From an uncultured Clostridia bacterium (GTDB taxonomy: Bacteria; Bacillota; Clostridia; Christensenellales; Aristaeellaceae), in contig CAKTTL010000012.1 in NCBI GenBank assembly GCA_934615235.1, positions 1-45,250 on the forward strand: a DNA stretch of 45,250 bases. The letters run 5' to 3'. The notes beneath the pieces are model-generated. The model saw nothing but the letters and a program-made list of their open reading frames with translations. It was not told the origin of the DNA and ran no database searches. Below are positions 33,232 through 40,703 of the stretch, one piece after another; the stretch's first letter is position 1; the number at the start of each line of letters is the position of its first letter. Both the position numbers and the translations under genes were made by a program.

Positions 33232-33762
33232 TTATCCCTCGAGCGGCAGGAACAGATCGATTCGTACCTCGCGCTTTTCGACGTCCTCGTTGGAGTATTC
33301 GCGGATATCGATGCGGGAGAGGCGGAAGCCGTTTTTTCGATAAAAGCGGATGGCGGGGTAGTTGCACGTCTGCGTTTCCAGGATTGCGCCGCGCACATGG
33401 GTGTTTCGGCGGATAAAAGCGAGCATGGAATCCATCAGCATCTGACCCACGCCGCGGCGGCGGTATTCCGGCTGCACGAGGATATTGCTGATGCGAAACA
33501 CGTTGTGCCACGCTTCCGGGCTGCCTTCGATCACGCCGGTGAGCGTTTCGCCGTCGAACGCGCCGAACGCGACCGGCTCTTCGAGCCATTCGGAGAAGAG
33601 CGTGTCGGTAAACGCTTTGCGCAGCGGACTGTCCAGGCGCGTCAGCGCCAGTGAAAAACCGTTTTCATCGGCCTGCACGTCGTAAACGTGATCGGTGACA
33701 TATTCGAATTGAAGCGCATAACCGGCGTATTCCTGCGGATCGAGCCGGAGGATTTCCATCAT
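33232..33762 (-). CDS. GNAT acetyltransferase, streptothricin-acetyltransferase-like
   Basis: This 176-residue protein has the GNAT acetyl-CoA site YRRRGVGQMLM and the later TCNYPAIRFYRKNGF block. The order DVQADENGFSLALTRLDSPLRK, then WHNVFRISNILVQPEYRRRGVG, then LETQTCNYPAIRFYRKNGF and EVRIDLFLPL is close to the SatA/streptothricin N-acetyltransferase group as I know it. Many such genes in gut Firmicutes are general acetyltransferases, so resistance is unproven. The start is ATG 33762 or the in-frame ATG at 33759; GGAGGG lies just upstream. It overlaps the stop of the NAD synthetase gene by 4 bases and must be co-translated with it. Confidence 0.82.
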   Translation of the reverse strand: MMEILRLDPQEYAGYALQFEYVTDHVYDVQADENGFSLALTRLDSPLRKAFTDTLFSEWLEEPVAFGAFDGETLTGVIEGSPEAWHNVFRISNILVQPEYRRRGVGQMLMDSMLAFIRRNTHVRGAILETQTCNYPAIRFYRKNGFRLSRIDIREYSNEDVEKREVRIDLFLPLEG

Positions 33763-35651
33763 TGCACCCTCCAGAGCGCGCCGGACGCATCGGACGGCAT
33801 GCGCCAGTCGGCGCGCGGCGAGAGCGACACGCTGCCCACTTTCGGACCGTCCGGGATGCAGGAGCGCTTGTACTGCTGCGCGAAGAAGCGGCGCATGAAA
33901 ATGCGCAGCCAGCCGCGGATGGTTTCGTCGTCGTAGCGCCCGGAGAAGGCGACGCGCGCGATTTCGTAAATCCGCTCCGGCGCGCTGCCGCGGCGCACGA
34001 GGTGATAGAGGAAGAAATCGTGCAGCTCGTACGGGCCGACGACGGCTTCGGTTTTCTGGGCGATTTCGCCGTCCTTCGGGGGAAGCAGCTCGGGGCTGAC
34101 GGGCGTGGCGAGGATATCGCGCAGCACGTCGGCAATCGTCTCGTCGCGCGAGGCGACGTAATCGACAAGATAGCGCACGAGCGTTTTCGGGATGGAAACG
34201 TTGACGGCGTACATGCTCATGTGGTCGCCGTTATAGGTGGCCCAGCCCAGCGCGCTTTCGCTCAGATCGCCCGTGCCGATGACGAGGCCGCCGGTCATGT
34301 TGGCCAGATCCATCAGCACCTGCGTGCGTTCGCGCGCCTGTCCGTTTTCATAGGTTACGTCGTAGCGATCCATCGGCTGGCCGATATCGGCGAAATGCTG
34401 CGTGACCGCGGCGGCGATTTCGACCGTTTTGAGCGTTACGCCGCAGCCGTCGGCCAGCTTTTCGGCGTTGCCGCGCGTGCGGCGCGTTGTGCCGAAGCAA
34501 GGCATCGTTACGGCGAGAACGCCCTTGCGGTTCAGTCCGAGAAGATCGAACGCGCGCACCGTTACCAGCAGCGCGAGCGTGCTGTCCAGCCCGCCGGAAA
34601 GACCGATGACGGCCGAGCTGGCGCGGACATGCCTGAGCCGCTTGGCCAGGCCGTGCGCCTGAATGTTGAGAATATCTTCGCAGCGCTTTTCGCGCTCGCG
34701 CACGTCGCCCGGCACGAAGGGCGCGGGATCGACGAAGCGCTCGAGCGTTTTTTTCTCAAGGTTCGCAAGCGTGAAGCGCACCGTTTCATGCGGCGCGGCT
34801 TCCGCGCGGAAGGTGTTCATACGGCGGCGTTCAAAGGCGAGAAAATCGAGATCGACGTCGCGAATTACCCAGTCCTCTTCGTACCGGTCGGATTCGGCGA
34901 GCACCGCGCCGTTTTCGCTGATGAGGTTATGCGCGGAGAAGACCATGTCCTGCGTCGATTCGCCGGGGCCGGCGTCCGCGTACGCATAGGCGCAGACAAG
35001 GCGCGCGCTGTGCGAGGAAATGAGCGTGCGGCGGTAATCGGCCTTGCCGACGAGCTCGTCGCTGGCCGAGGGGTTCAAAATGATCAAAGCGCCCGCGAGC
35101 GCGTGCGAGATGGACGGCGGAAGCGGCGCCCAGAGATCCTCGCAGATTTCCACGGCGAACGCGCAGGCCGGGCGGTTCTCCGCCTCGAAGAGCAGGTTCG
35201 CGCCGAAGGGGAAGCGCTGGCCGCACCATTCCATTTCAACCGGCGTTTCAAAGCCGGGGCAGAACTGGCGCGGCTCGTAAAACTCGCCGTAGCCGGGCAG
35301 GTTCATTTTCGGCACCGCGCCGAGAATGCGGCCCGCCTGCATTACCAGCGCGGCGTTGTACATCCTGCCGCGAAGGCAAAGGGGCACGGTGAAGGTGAAG
35401 ACGGTTTGCGTATCCGCCGTCTGCGCGAGAATTTCGCGCACGGCCGCTTCCACGCCCGCGTGCAGCGCGTCCTGAAAGAACAGATCGCCCGCGGTATAGC
35501 CGGTCAGCGCCATTTCAGGCAGCGCCAGCAGCTGCACGGCCCGCTCCTGGGCAAGGCGCACCGCGCCGATGATTCCGGAGGCGTTAAACGCCGTATCCGC
35601 CACGCGAATTTCGGGAGAGCACGCCGCGACGCGCACAAAGCCTTCGTACAT
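33759..35651 (-). CDS. nadE: Glutamine-dependent NAD+ synthetase
   Basis: This 630-residue enzyme makes NAD+ from deamido-NAD+, ATP and glutamine. The N-terminal nitrilase/glutaminase domain has the triad Glu in ALPEMALTGYT, Lys in VPKMNLPGYGEF and Cys in AVEICEDLWAP. The C-terminal synthetase domain has the ATP-pyrophosphatase P-loop VIGLSGGLDSTLAL and the GTGDLSESALGW block. Length matches the two-domain bacterial form. ATG 35651 is chosen since AGGAGG stands 7 bases upstream, and a good promoter (35717-35689) lies just before. It is divergent from the hydrogenase-associated operon, which depends on NAD(H). Confidence 0.95.
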   Translation of the reverse strand: MYEGFVRVAACSPEIRVADTAFNASGIIGAVRLAQERAVQLLALPEMALTGYTAGDLFFQDALHAGVEAAVREILAQTADTQTVFTFTVPLCLRGRMYNAALVMQAGRILGAVPKMNLPGYGEFYEPRQFCPGFETPVEMEWCGQRFPFGANLLFEAENRPACAFAVEICEDLWAPLPPSISHALAGALIILNPSASDELVGKADYRRTLISSHSARLVCAYAYADAGPGESTQDMVFSAHNLISENGAVLAESDRYEEDWVIRDVDLDFLAFERRRMNTFRAEAAPHETVRFTLANLEKKTLERFVDPAPFVPGDVREREKRCEDILNIQAHGLAKRLRHVRASSAVIGLSGGLDSTLALLVTVRAFDLLGLNRKGVLAVTMPCFGTTRRTRGNAEKLADGCGVTLKTVEIAAAVTQHFADIGQPMDRYDVTYENGQARERTQVLMDLANMTGGLVIGTGDLSESALGWATYNGDHMSMYAVNVSIPKTLVRYLVDYVASRDETIADVLRDILATPVSPELLPPKDGEIAQKTEAVVGPYELHDFFLYHLVRRGSAPERIYEIARVAFSGRYDDETIRGWLRIFMRRFFAQQYKRSCIPDGPKVGSVSLSPRADWRMPSDASGALWRVQ

Positions 35652-35688
35652 AAAAAACGCCTCCTGATCCTGTTTGCAAATCGGGCTT

Positions 35689-35717
35689 ATTATACCGCAT
35701 TTTCGCCCGCGTTTCAA
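35689..35717 (-). promoter_or_regulatory. nadE: Promoter of nadE
   Basis: On the minus strand TTGAAA (35717-35712), 17 bases, perfect TATAAT (35694-35689), 38 bases before the ATG. Confidence 0.8.
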
Positions 35718-35742
35718 CGAGAATGGAGACACGAATTTCCGC

Positions 35743-35771
35743 TTGACGCGGGCAGTATACTTCTGTAAAAT
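35743..35771 (+). promoter_or_regulatory. Promoter of the hydrogenase-associated regulatory operon
   Basis: TTGACG (35743-35748), 17 bases, TAAAAT (35766-35771). It is divergent from the nadE promoter, with the two -35 elements 25 bases apart, so a regulator binding between them could control both. Confidence 0.7.
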
Positions 35772-35838
35772 ACATATTGATTATAAGCACAAAAAATGTA
35801 TGAATTTTAACAAATCAACCATGAAAGCGGGGATGAAT

Positions 35839-36213
35839 ATGACGATTGCGGATATGGTGCGCGTGCTGCACGCACGCGTGCTCTGCGGCGGAGAGCGCCT
35901 GGATACGCCGGTCAGCACCGCCTGCTGCTCCGACCTGATGAGCGACGTGCTGGCGTTCGTCAATGAAAAGACAGTGCTGATTTCCGGACTGGTCAATCCG
36001 CATGTGCTGCGCACGGCGGATATGCTCGATCTCAAGTGCCTCGTTTTCGCGCGCGGCAAGGTGCCGGGAGACGAAATTCTCGAGCAGGCGCGCGAGCAGG
36101 GGCTGGTCGTAATCGCCACGCGGGAAACCGCTTTTACCACCTGCGGGCTTTTATATGAGGCCGGCCTGCGCGGCGTGCCCATACAATGGCCCGAGAAAGA
36201 GGAAGACGCATGA
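35839..36213 (+). CDS. DRTGG-domain protein, first copy
   Basis: This 124-residue protein contains the DRTGG fold also found in the N-terminus of HPr kinase and in phosphotransacetylase: VLHARVLCGGERLDTPV, ACCSDLMSDVLAF, LVNPHVLRTADMLDLKCLVFARGKVPGDEIL and GLVVIATRETAFTTCGLLYEAGL. No kinase domain follows. Stand-alone DRTGG proteins are regularly seen beside [FeFe] hydrogenase genes in Clostridia, but their role is unknown. Start choice is uncertain: in-frame ATGs at 35800, 35821, 35833 and 35839 are possible, and 35839 has a weak GGGGA before it. Its stop overlaps the ATG of the next gene (ATGA). A second DRTGG protein is encoded at 38041. Confidence 0.78.
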   Translation: MTIADMVRVLHARVLCGGERLDTPVSTACCSDLMSDVLAFVNEKTVLISGLVNPHVLRTADMLDLKCLVFARGKVPGDEILEQAREQGLVVIATRETAFTTCGLLYEAGLRGVPIQWPEKEEDA

Positions 36214-36632
36214 GCTCGATCCTGCATAAGGAGTATCCCGTCGAGGCGGCGGACTATACGAGCGCGGGCGAAGCGTCGGCGGATATCAAGCGCACGCTGC
36301 GCCAGCTGGGCGTGCCGGGCAACGTGCTGCGCCGCGTGGCCGTGGCAAGCTACGAGGTGGAGCTGAACCTGGTGATTCATTCCCTCGGCGGAACGCTTAC
36401 CCTGGAGGTTGATCCCGGCTGGGTGCGGCTTTTCTCGAATGATATCGGGCCGGGCATCCCGGATGTGGAGCTGGCCATGCGGGAGGGATATTCGACCGCG
36501 AACGAGGAGGCGAGGAACCTGGGCTTCGGCGCGGGCATGGGCCTGCCCAATATGAAACGCAACGCAGATCAGTTTGAAATCACAAGCGAAATGGGAAAGG
36601 GCACGCTGATTCAGATGGGTTTTGCGCTCTGA
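36210..36632 (+). CDS. RsbW/SpoIIAB-like ATP-binding (anti-sigma type) protein
   Basis: This 140-residue GHKL ATPase-fold protein has the N-box (VAVASYEVELNLVIHS), the G1 box (NDIGPGIPD) and the G2 box (GFGAGMGLPNMKRNAD). Anti-sigma factors of the SpoIIAB/RsbW group are of this size and bind sigma factors or phosphorylate an antagonist on serine. No sigma factor or antagonist gene is adjacent. It is translationally coupled to the DRTGG gene and is followed by a sensory-type hydrogenase, so it may carry its signal. Confidence 0.82.
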   Translation: MSSILHKEYPVEAADYTSAGEASADIKRTLRQLGVPGNVLRRVAVASYEVELNLVIHSLGGTLTLEVDPGWVRLFSNDIGPGIPDVELAMREGYSTANEEARNLGFGAGMGLPNMKRNADQFEITSEMGKGTLIQMGFAL

Positions 36633-36654
36633 ACCGGCGCAGGGAGGCGACGCC

Positions 36655-37968
36655 ATGGAGGATTCCAACCGTTATCATTCGGTACGACTCGACAAGACCC
36701 GGTGCAAGGGATGCACCAATTGCCTGATGCATTGTCCCACGGAAGCCATTCGCGTGCGCAACGGCCGCGCGCATATCATTGCCGAGCGCTGCATCGATTG
36801 CGGCGAGTGCATCCGCATTTGCGATTATCACGCGAAGGTTGCGGAGACGGATTCCATCGACGCGCTGCGCGCGTTCAAGTATACCATCGCGCTGCCCGCG
36901 CCTTCGCTCTATGGCCAGTTCCGCAATTTGCAGGATCCGGGCGTGGTGCTGGCGGCGCTGAAGAAAATCGGCTTCACCGACGTTTTCGAAGTGGCGCGCG
37001 GGGCGGATATCGTCAGCCGCGCGATTCGCATGAAGCTGCGCGAACCAAACCTGCCGCGGCCGGTGATCTCATCGGCCTGCCCGGCGGTGATGCGGCTGAT
37101 TCAGGTGCAGTTTCCGGATCTGATCCCGCATATCGTCGATGTGCGGCAGCCCATCGAGGTGGCGGCGCAGATTGCGCGGGCGGAGTTCAGCCGCGCGCAT
37201 GAATGCGACCCCGGCGAAATCGGCGTGTTTTTTATCACGCCCTGCCCGGCGAAGATGACGGCGATTCGTTCGCCAATCGGGCAGAAGAAATCGAGCCTCG
37301 ACGGCGCGATTTCGATGCTGGAAATTTACGCGCTGATGCGGCCGTTCGTCTCGCACGCCGACGGCGAAACGCAATCCGTCGCTACGGCCTACGGCATCGG
37401 CTGGGCGGCGTCCAGCGGCGAGGCGATGGCCGTCTGCCCGGATAATTCGCTCGTCGTCGACGGCATCGACAACTGCCGCCGCGTGCTGGAGGAGATTGAA
37501 AACAACAAGCTGAGCGATCTGGAATTTTTCGAGGGCAACGCGTGCATCGGCGGATGCGTCGGCGGCGCGCTGACGTTTGAAAACAATTACGTCGCCAAGA
37601 ACGGGATCCGCAAGCTTGTGGATATCGCCAAGGCGCGCACGAACGACGAGCACCCCGCGCAGAGCGTGCCCGTTTCGATGATGACGAAATACCAACTTTA
37701 TATGGAAGAACCCGTGCGCCCCAACAGCGCGATGAAGCTGGACGACGATATCGCCGTCGCGATGGAGAAAATGCAGCGGATGAACCGCATCATCGAGGAA
37801 CTGCCCGGTTACGACTGCGGCTCCTGCGGCTCGCCCACCTGCCGCACGTTCGCCGAGGATATCGTCCGCGGCTATTGTGGCGAGATGGACTGCATTCACA
37901 AAATGCGTGAGCGGCTGAAGGTGATGGCGCAGCAGATGGTCGAGCTGGCGCAGACGAAGCGGGAGTGA
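36655..37968 (+). CDS. Probable sensory [FeFe] hydrogenase (HydS-like) with extra Fe-S domains
   Basis: A 437-residue protein. N-terminal ferredoxin domain with two 4Fe-4S motifs (Cys 17/20/23/27 and 46/49/52/56); then an H-cluster domain with all four ligand Cys: C142 in SSACPAVM, C197 in TPCPAKM, and C297/C301 in NACIGGCVGG. The 55-residue spacing between C142 and C197 equals that of the well-known catalytic enzymes. The proton-relay Cys that precedes the first ligand is Ala141, as reported for sensory hydrogenases. A C-terminal 4Fe-4S domain (CGSCGSPTCRTFAEDIVRGYC, PF04060 type) ends the protein. It lacks PAS and kinase domains, so the signal must pass through a partner. GGGAGG precedes ATG 36655. 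Confidence 0.85.
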   Translation: MEDSNRYHSVRLDKTRCKGCTNCLMHCPTEAIRVRNGRAHIIAERCIDCGECIRICDYHAKVAETDSIDALRAFKYTIALPAPSLYGQFRNLQDPGVVLAALKKIGFTDVFEVARGADIVSRAIRMKLREPNLPRPVISSACPAVMRLIQVQFPDLIPHIVDVRQPIEVAAQIARAEFSRAHECDPGEIGVFFITPCPAKMTAIRSPIGQKKSSLDGAISMLEIYALMRPFVSHADGETQSVATAYGIGWAASSGEAMAVCPDNSLVVDGIDNCRRVLEEIENNKLSDLEFFEGNACIGGCVGGALTFENNYVAKNGIRKLVDIAKARTNDEHPAQSVPVSMMTKYQLYMEEPVRPNSAMKLDDDIAVAMEKMQRMNRIIEELPGYDCGSCGSPTCRTFAEDIVRGYCGEMDCIHKMRERLKVMAQQMVELAQTKRE

Positions 37969-37980
37969 CGGCGTTTTTCG

Positions 37981-37997
37981 GGGCGGCGGAGCCGCCC
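37981..37997 (+). promoter_or_regulatory. Small GC hairpin between sensory hydrogenase and second DRTGG gene
   Basis: Arms GGGCGGC and GCCGCCC with a three-base loop, followed by TGATAATT rather than a T-run. It may be an RNA processing or stability element; it is not a convincing terminator. Confidence 0.4.
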
Positions 37998-38040
37998 TGA
38001 TAATTCGAACGTTCCAATGGAAAATGAAAGGGTGGTTTTT

Positions 38041-38385
38041 ATGAAAATCAGGGAGCTTCTGCCGCTGCTGGAGGCGAAATGCCTGACCCCCGGCGCGGCG
38101 CTTGAAAAGGAGGTGCGCTGCGGCTATACGTGCGACCTGCTCAGCTGGGTGATGGCGCACGGCGAGGAGGGCATGGCCTGGGTGACGGTGCAGACGCATA
38201 TGAACGTGATCGCCGTGGCCGTGCTGAGCGAGATGGCCTGCGTGATCCTGCCCGAAAACATTCCCATGGAGCAGGAGAGCCTCGACAAGGCCGCCGCCGA
38301 AGGGATGTGCGTGCTTTCCAGCCCGCTGAGCGGCTATGAAATCTGCGGGCGCATGCATGGGGCGGGCGTGCCGGATAAGGGGTAA
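38041..38385 (+). CDS. DRTGG-domain protein, second copy
   Basis: This 114-residue protein is a paralogue of the one at 35839: ELLPLLEAKCLTPG, YTCDLLSWVMAH, TVQTHMNVIAVAVLSEMACVILPEN and GMCVLSSPLSGYEICGRMHGAG align block for block but with low identity. The TVQTHMNV variant is the more typical DRTGG form. AAAGGGTGG precedes the ATG. It is followed 5 bases later by a PHP-domain gene. The two DRTGG proteins could form a heteromer. Confidence 0.82.
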   Translation: MKIRELLPLLEAKCLTPGAALEKEVRCGYTCDLLSWVMAHGEEGMAWVTVQTHMNVIAVAVLSEMACVILPENIPMEQESLDKAAAEGMCVLSSPLSGYEICGRMHGAGVPDKG

Positions 38386-38390
38386 CCCCG

Positions 38391-39101
38391 ATGGAGTATT
38401 TTGCCGACCTGCATATCCATTCGTGTCTCTCCCCCTGCGGGGACGACGACATGACCCCGGCGAATATCTGTGGCATGGCAAAACTGAAGGGACTGGACGT
38501 GATCGCCGTGGCCGATCACAACACGGCGCGCAATCTGCCCGCGGCAAAAGAGGCGTGCGACGCATATGAAATGCTGCTCCTGCCCGCGATGGAAATCACC
38601 ACGCGCGAAGAAGTGCATCTGCTCGGGTATTTTCCGGATGTGGAAACGGCGCTCGATTTCGGCGAGATGATTCGCGGGCGGCTGCCCGCAAAGAAAAATA
38701 AGCCGAACTTCTTCGGACATCAGTATGTGATGAACAGCGACGACGAGGTGATTGACGAAGAAGAAGCGCTGCTCATCGGCGCGACGGATCTGCCGCTGGG
38801 CGAGGCGGCGCGGCAGGTGGAGGCGTTCGGCGGCGTAGCCGTGCCGGCGCATATCAACCGCGGGTCGAACGGGCTGCTCGTGAACCTCGGACTCATGCCG
38901 GAAGAGCCGTTTTACCGGACCGTCGAGGTCTGGCGGCATCTGCCGTGCGAGGAGAAAATCCTGCGCGGAAGACATGTGCTGCATTCGTCCGACGCGCATT
39001 ATCTGGGCGATATCCAGGAGCGGGAGCACGCTTTGCGCCTTCAGGAAGGCTCCGTGGAGGAGCTTTTGCGCTGGATGCGCGCGCCAAAGGCAATCTGCTG
39101 A
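38391..39101 (+). CDS. PHP-domain metal-dependent phosphoesterase
   Basis: This 236-residue protein has the four PHP motifs: DLHIHSCLSPCGDDD, VIAVADHNTARN, AMEITTREEVHLLGYF and HVLHSSDAHYL, plus PAHINRG. The metal ligands (His, Asp, Glu) appear intact. PHP proteins hydrolyse phosphoesters such as nucleotides (TrpH/YciV type) and act in the cytoplasm. It ends the first hydrogenase-associated transcript. The product may be involved in a nucleotide signal or in RNA end processing; no substrate can be assigned. Confidence 0.85.
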   Translation: MEYFADLHIHSCLSPCGDDDMTPANICGMAKLKGLDVIAVADHNTARNLPAAKEACDAYEMLLLPAMEITTREEVHLLGYFPDVETALDFGEMIRGRLPAKKNKPNFFGHQYVMNSDDEVIDEEEALLIGATDLPLGEAARQVEAFGGVAVPAHINRGSNGLLVNLGLMPEEPFYRTVEVWRHLPCEEKILRGRHVLHSSDAHYLGDIQEREHALRLQEGSVEELLRWMRAPKAIC

Positions 39102-39151
39102 AAAAAGCTGGCGTTAAAATAATCTAACCGAACAAAAAGCGCTGTTCCTGA

Positions 39152-39226
39152 TGACAAACATTTCACAATCTTCAGATTGGGTGATGCATTTTCCGTATAT
39201 GTCTGATATAATATCTGATATATCAG
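39152..39226 (+). promoter_or_regulatory. Hydrogenase operon promoter with operator-like repeats
   Basis: An extended -10 TGATATAAT (39204-39212) has no good -35. The 9-mer TCTGATATA occurs at 39202-39210 and 39214-39222, 12 bases apart, and the perfect palindrome CTGATATATCAG covers 39215-39226 just downstream of the -10. Upstream, TGACAAACATTTCACAA (39152-39168) has one half that matches the Rex half-site TTGTGAAAT (in reverse complement). The promoter call is firm; the regulator assignments are not. Confidence 0.6.
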
Positions 39227-39273
39227 GCTGAAAAGACCTCGATTCATAAACATGCAAGGAGGGTTTTCCTATC

Positions 39274-39744
39274 ATGCCGGACATGAAAGAAAAGTATGAG
39301 CTTCTCAATCAGGTCATTGAGGAACTCAAGGACCAGCCGGGCGCTCTGATGCCTGTCATGCAGAAGGCGCAGAACATCTTCGGCTGCGTGCCGATGGACG
39401 TGCAGAAGATTATCGCCGACGGTCTCGGCGTTACCCTGAGCGAAGTCTACGGCGTCGCCACCTTCTACGCGCAGTTCAAGCTCAAGCCCAACGGCAAGTA
39501 CCTCATCAGCGTCTGCCTGGGCACCGCGTGCTACGTCAAGGGCTCTCAGAAGATTCTGGACCGCCTGGCGGAAGAGCTGAATATCCCGGTCGGCGATACG
39601 ACCGACGACGGCCTGTTCACCCTGCAGGCGACCCGCTGCCTCGGCGCGTGCGGCCTCGCTCCGGTTATGACCATCAACGAAGAAGTCTACGGCCGTCTCG
39701 TGCCCGACGACATCCCCGGCATTCTGGCCAAATATAAGGACTAA
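39274..39744 (+). CDS. hydC: Bifurcating hydrogenase thioredoxin-like 2Fe-2S subunit (NuoE-like)
   Basis: This 156-residue NuoE/HydC homologue has the helical N-terminal part (AQNIFGCVPMDVQKIIADGLGV, YGVATFYAQFK) and four 2Fe-2S Cys ligands: C81, C86, C122 and C126. Family members carry electrons between the NADH-oxidising subunit and the rest of the complex. AGGAGGG ends 10 bases before the ATG. It is the first gene of the catalytic operon: hydC, an ATPase, a 2Fe-2S protein, hydB, hydA. The complex is cytoplasmic. Confidence 0.93.
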   Translation: MPDMKEKYELLNQVIEELKDQPGALMPVMQKAQNIFGCVPMDVQKIIADGLGVTLSEVYGVATFYAQFKLKPNGKYLISVCLGTACYVKGSQKILDRLAEELNIPVGDTTDDGLFTLQATRCLGACGLAPVMTINEEVYGRLVPDDIPGILAKYKD

Positions 39745-39749
39745 GCCCA

Positions 39750-40304
39750 ATGCGTGATCTGTCGCTGCATATTCTCGATCTGGCGCAGAACAGCGTGCGC
39801 GCCGGCGCGTCGCTTGTGGAAATTTCAGTTTCCGTCGACGCGGACAGGCTCATTACCCTCCGCATCCGGGACGACGGATGCGGCATGAGCGAGGAACTGC
39901 GCGCGCGCGTCGTAAGCCCTTTCGCCACCACCCGCACAACCCGCAAAGTCGGGCTGGGGATTCCCCTCATGGCGCAGAACGCCCGACTGACGGGCGGCGA
40001 TATCGCCATTGAAAGCGAGGTCGGCCGGGGCACGGTTTTTACAGCGACCCTCCGCGGCGACAGTATCGATTGCCTTCCCCTGGGAGATCTGGCCGGCACC
40101 ATGGTTTCGCTTATAAGCGCGAATCCAGAAAAGCCGGACTTTACGCTGACCTGCCAGTCCCCGGCAGGACGGACGGCGTTCGACTCCCGAGAGGTTCGGC
40201 AGGCGCTGGGCGGCGTGCCCATGAATGAACCGGAAATAATCGCCTGGATGCAAAGCGCAATTCAGGAAGAAATCCAACCGATCTTTGGAGGTGTAATTCA
40301 ATGA
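39750..40304 (+). CDS. GHKL ATP-binding protein inserted in the hydrogenase operon
   Basis: This 184-residue protein has a complete Bergerat ATP-binding fold: N-box DLAQNSVRAGAS, G1 DDGCGM, F/lid region SPFATTR, and G2 VGLGIPLMAQNA, then GDIAIESEVGRGTVF. There is no histidine phosphotransfer domain and no membrane segment, and the last 80 residues are unassigned. It starts 5 bases after hydC and its stop overlaps the next start (ATGA). This position between catalytic genes is conserved in my memory of clostridial hydrogenase operons. Its job (sensor, chaperone or regulator) is unknown. Confidence 0.85.
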   Translation: MRDLSLHILDLAQNSVRAGASLVEISVSVDADRLITLRIRDDGCGMSEELRARVVSPFATTRTTRKVGLGIPLMAQNARLTGGDIAIESEVGRGTVFTATLRGDSIDCLPLGDLAGTMVSLISANPEKPDFTLTCQSPAGRTAFDSREVRQALGGVPMNEPEIIAWMQSAIQEEIQPIFGGVIQ

Positions 40305-40678
40305 AATCTTTGGCCGAACTGCAAGCCATCCGGCAAAAGACGCTCGAGCGCATCAACCTGCGCCGCGAAGACGCTTCTGAAAACGTGCGCGTGGTCATCG
40401 GCATGGCCACCTGCGGCATCGCCGCCGGCGCGCGTCCTGTCATGCTCAAGTTCATGGAAGAAATCAACACCCGCGGCCTGAGCAACGTTACCGTCACCCA
40501 GACCGGCTGCATTGGCATGTGCCGCCTCGAGCCGATGGTCGACGTGATTCTGCCCGGCCAGGAAAAGGTGACCTATATCCACATGACCCCCGAAAAGGTG
40601 GGCCGCATCGTTGCGGAACACATCGTCAACGGCCGTCCCGTGACGGAATACACCATCGGCGCAGCCGAGGATAAATAA
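40301..40678 (+). CDS. (2Fe-2S) ferredoxin-like thioredoxin-fold protein of the hydrogenase operon
   Basis: This 125-residue protein has the pattern VIGMATCGIAAGARPVM and QTGCIGMC, which gives three visible cluster Cys (C38, C70, C74) instead of four. The sequence is like the N-terminal domain of NuoF/HydB and stand-alone subunits of NAD-linked hydrogenases. The missing fourth Cys may be supplied by another residue or a partner; this variation seems normal for the group, as far as I recall. It is coupled to the ATPase gene by ATGA and followed 25 bases later by hydB. Confidence 0.85.
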   Translation: MKSLAELQAIRQKTLERINLRREDASENVRVVIGMATCGIAAGARPVMLKFMEEINTRGLSNVTVTQTGCIGMCRLEPMVDVILPGQEKVTYIHMTPEKVGRIVAEHIVNGRPVTEYTIGAAEDK

Positions 40679-40703
40679 GCAAACCGCTTAGGAGGAATTG
40701 CCC

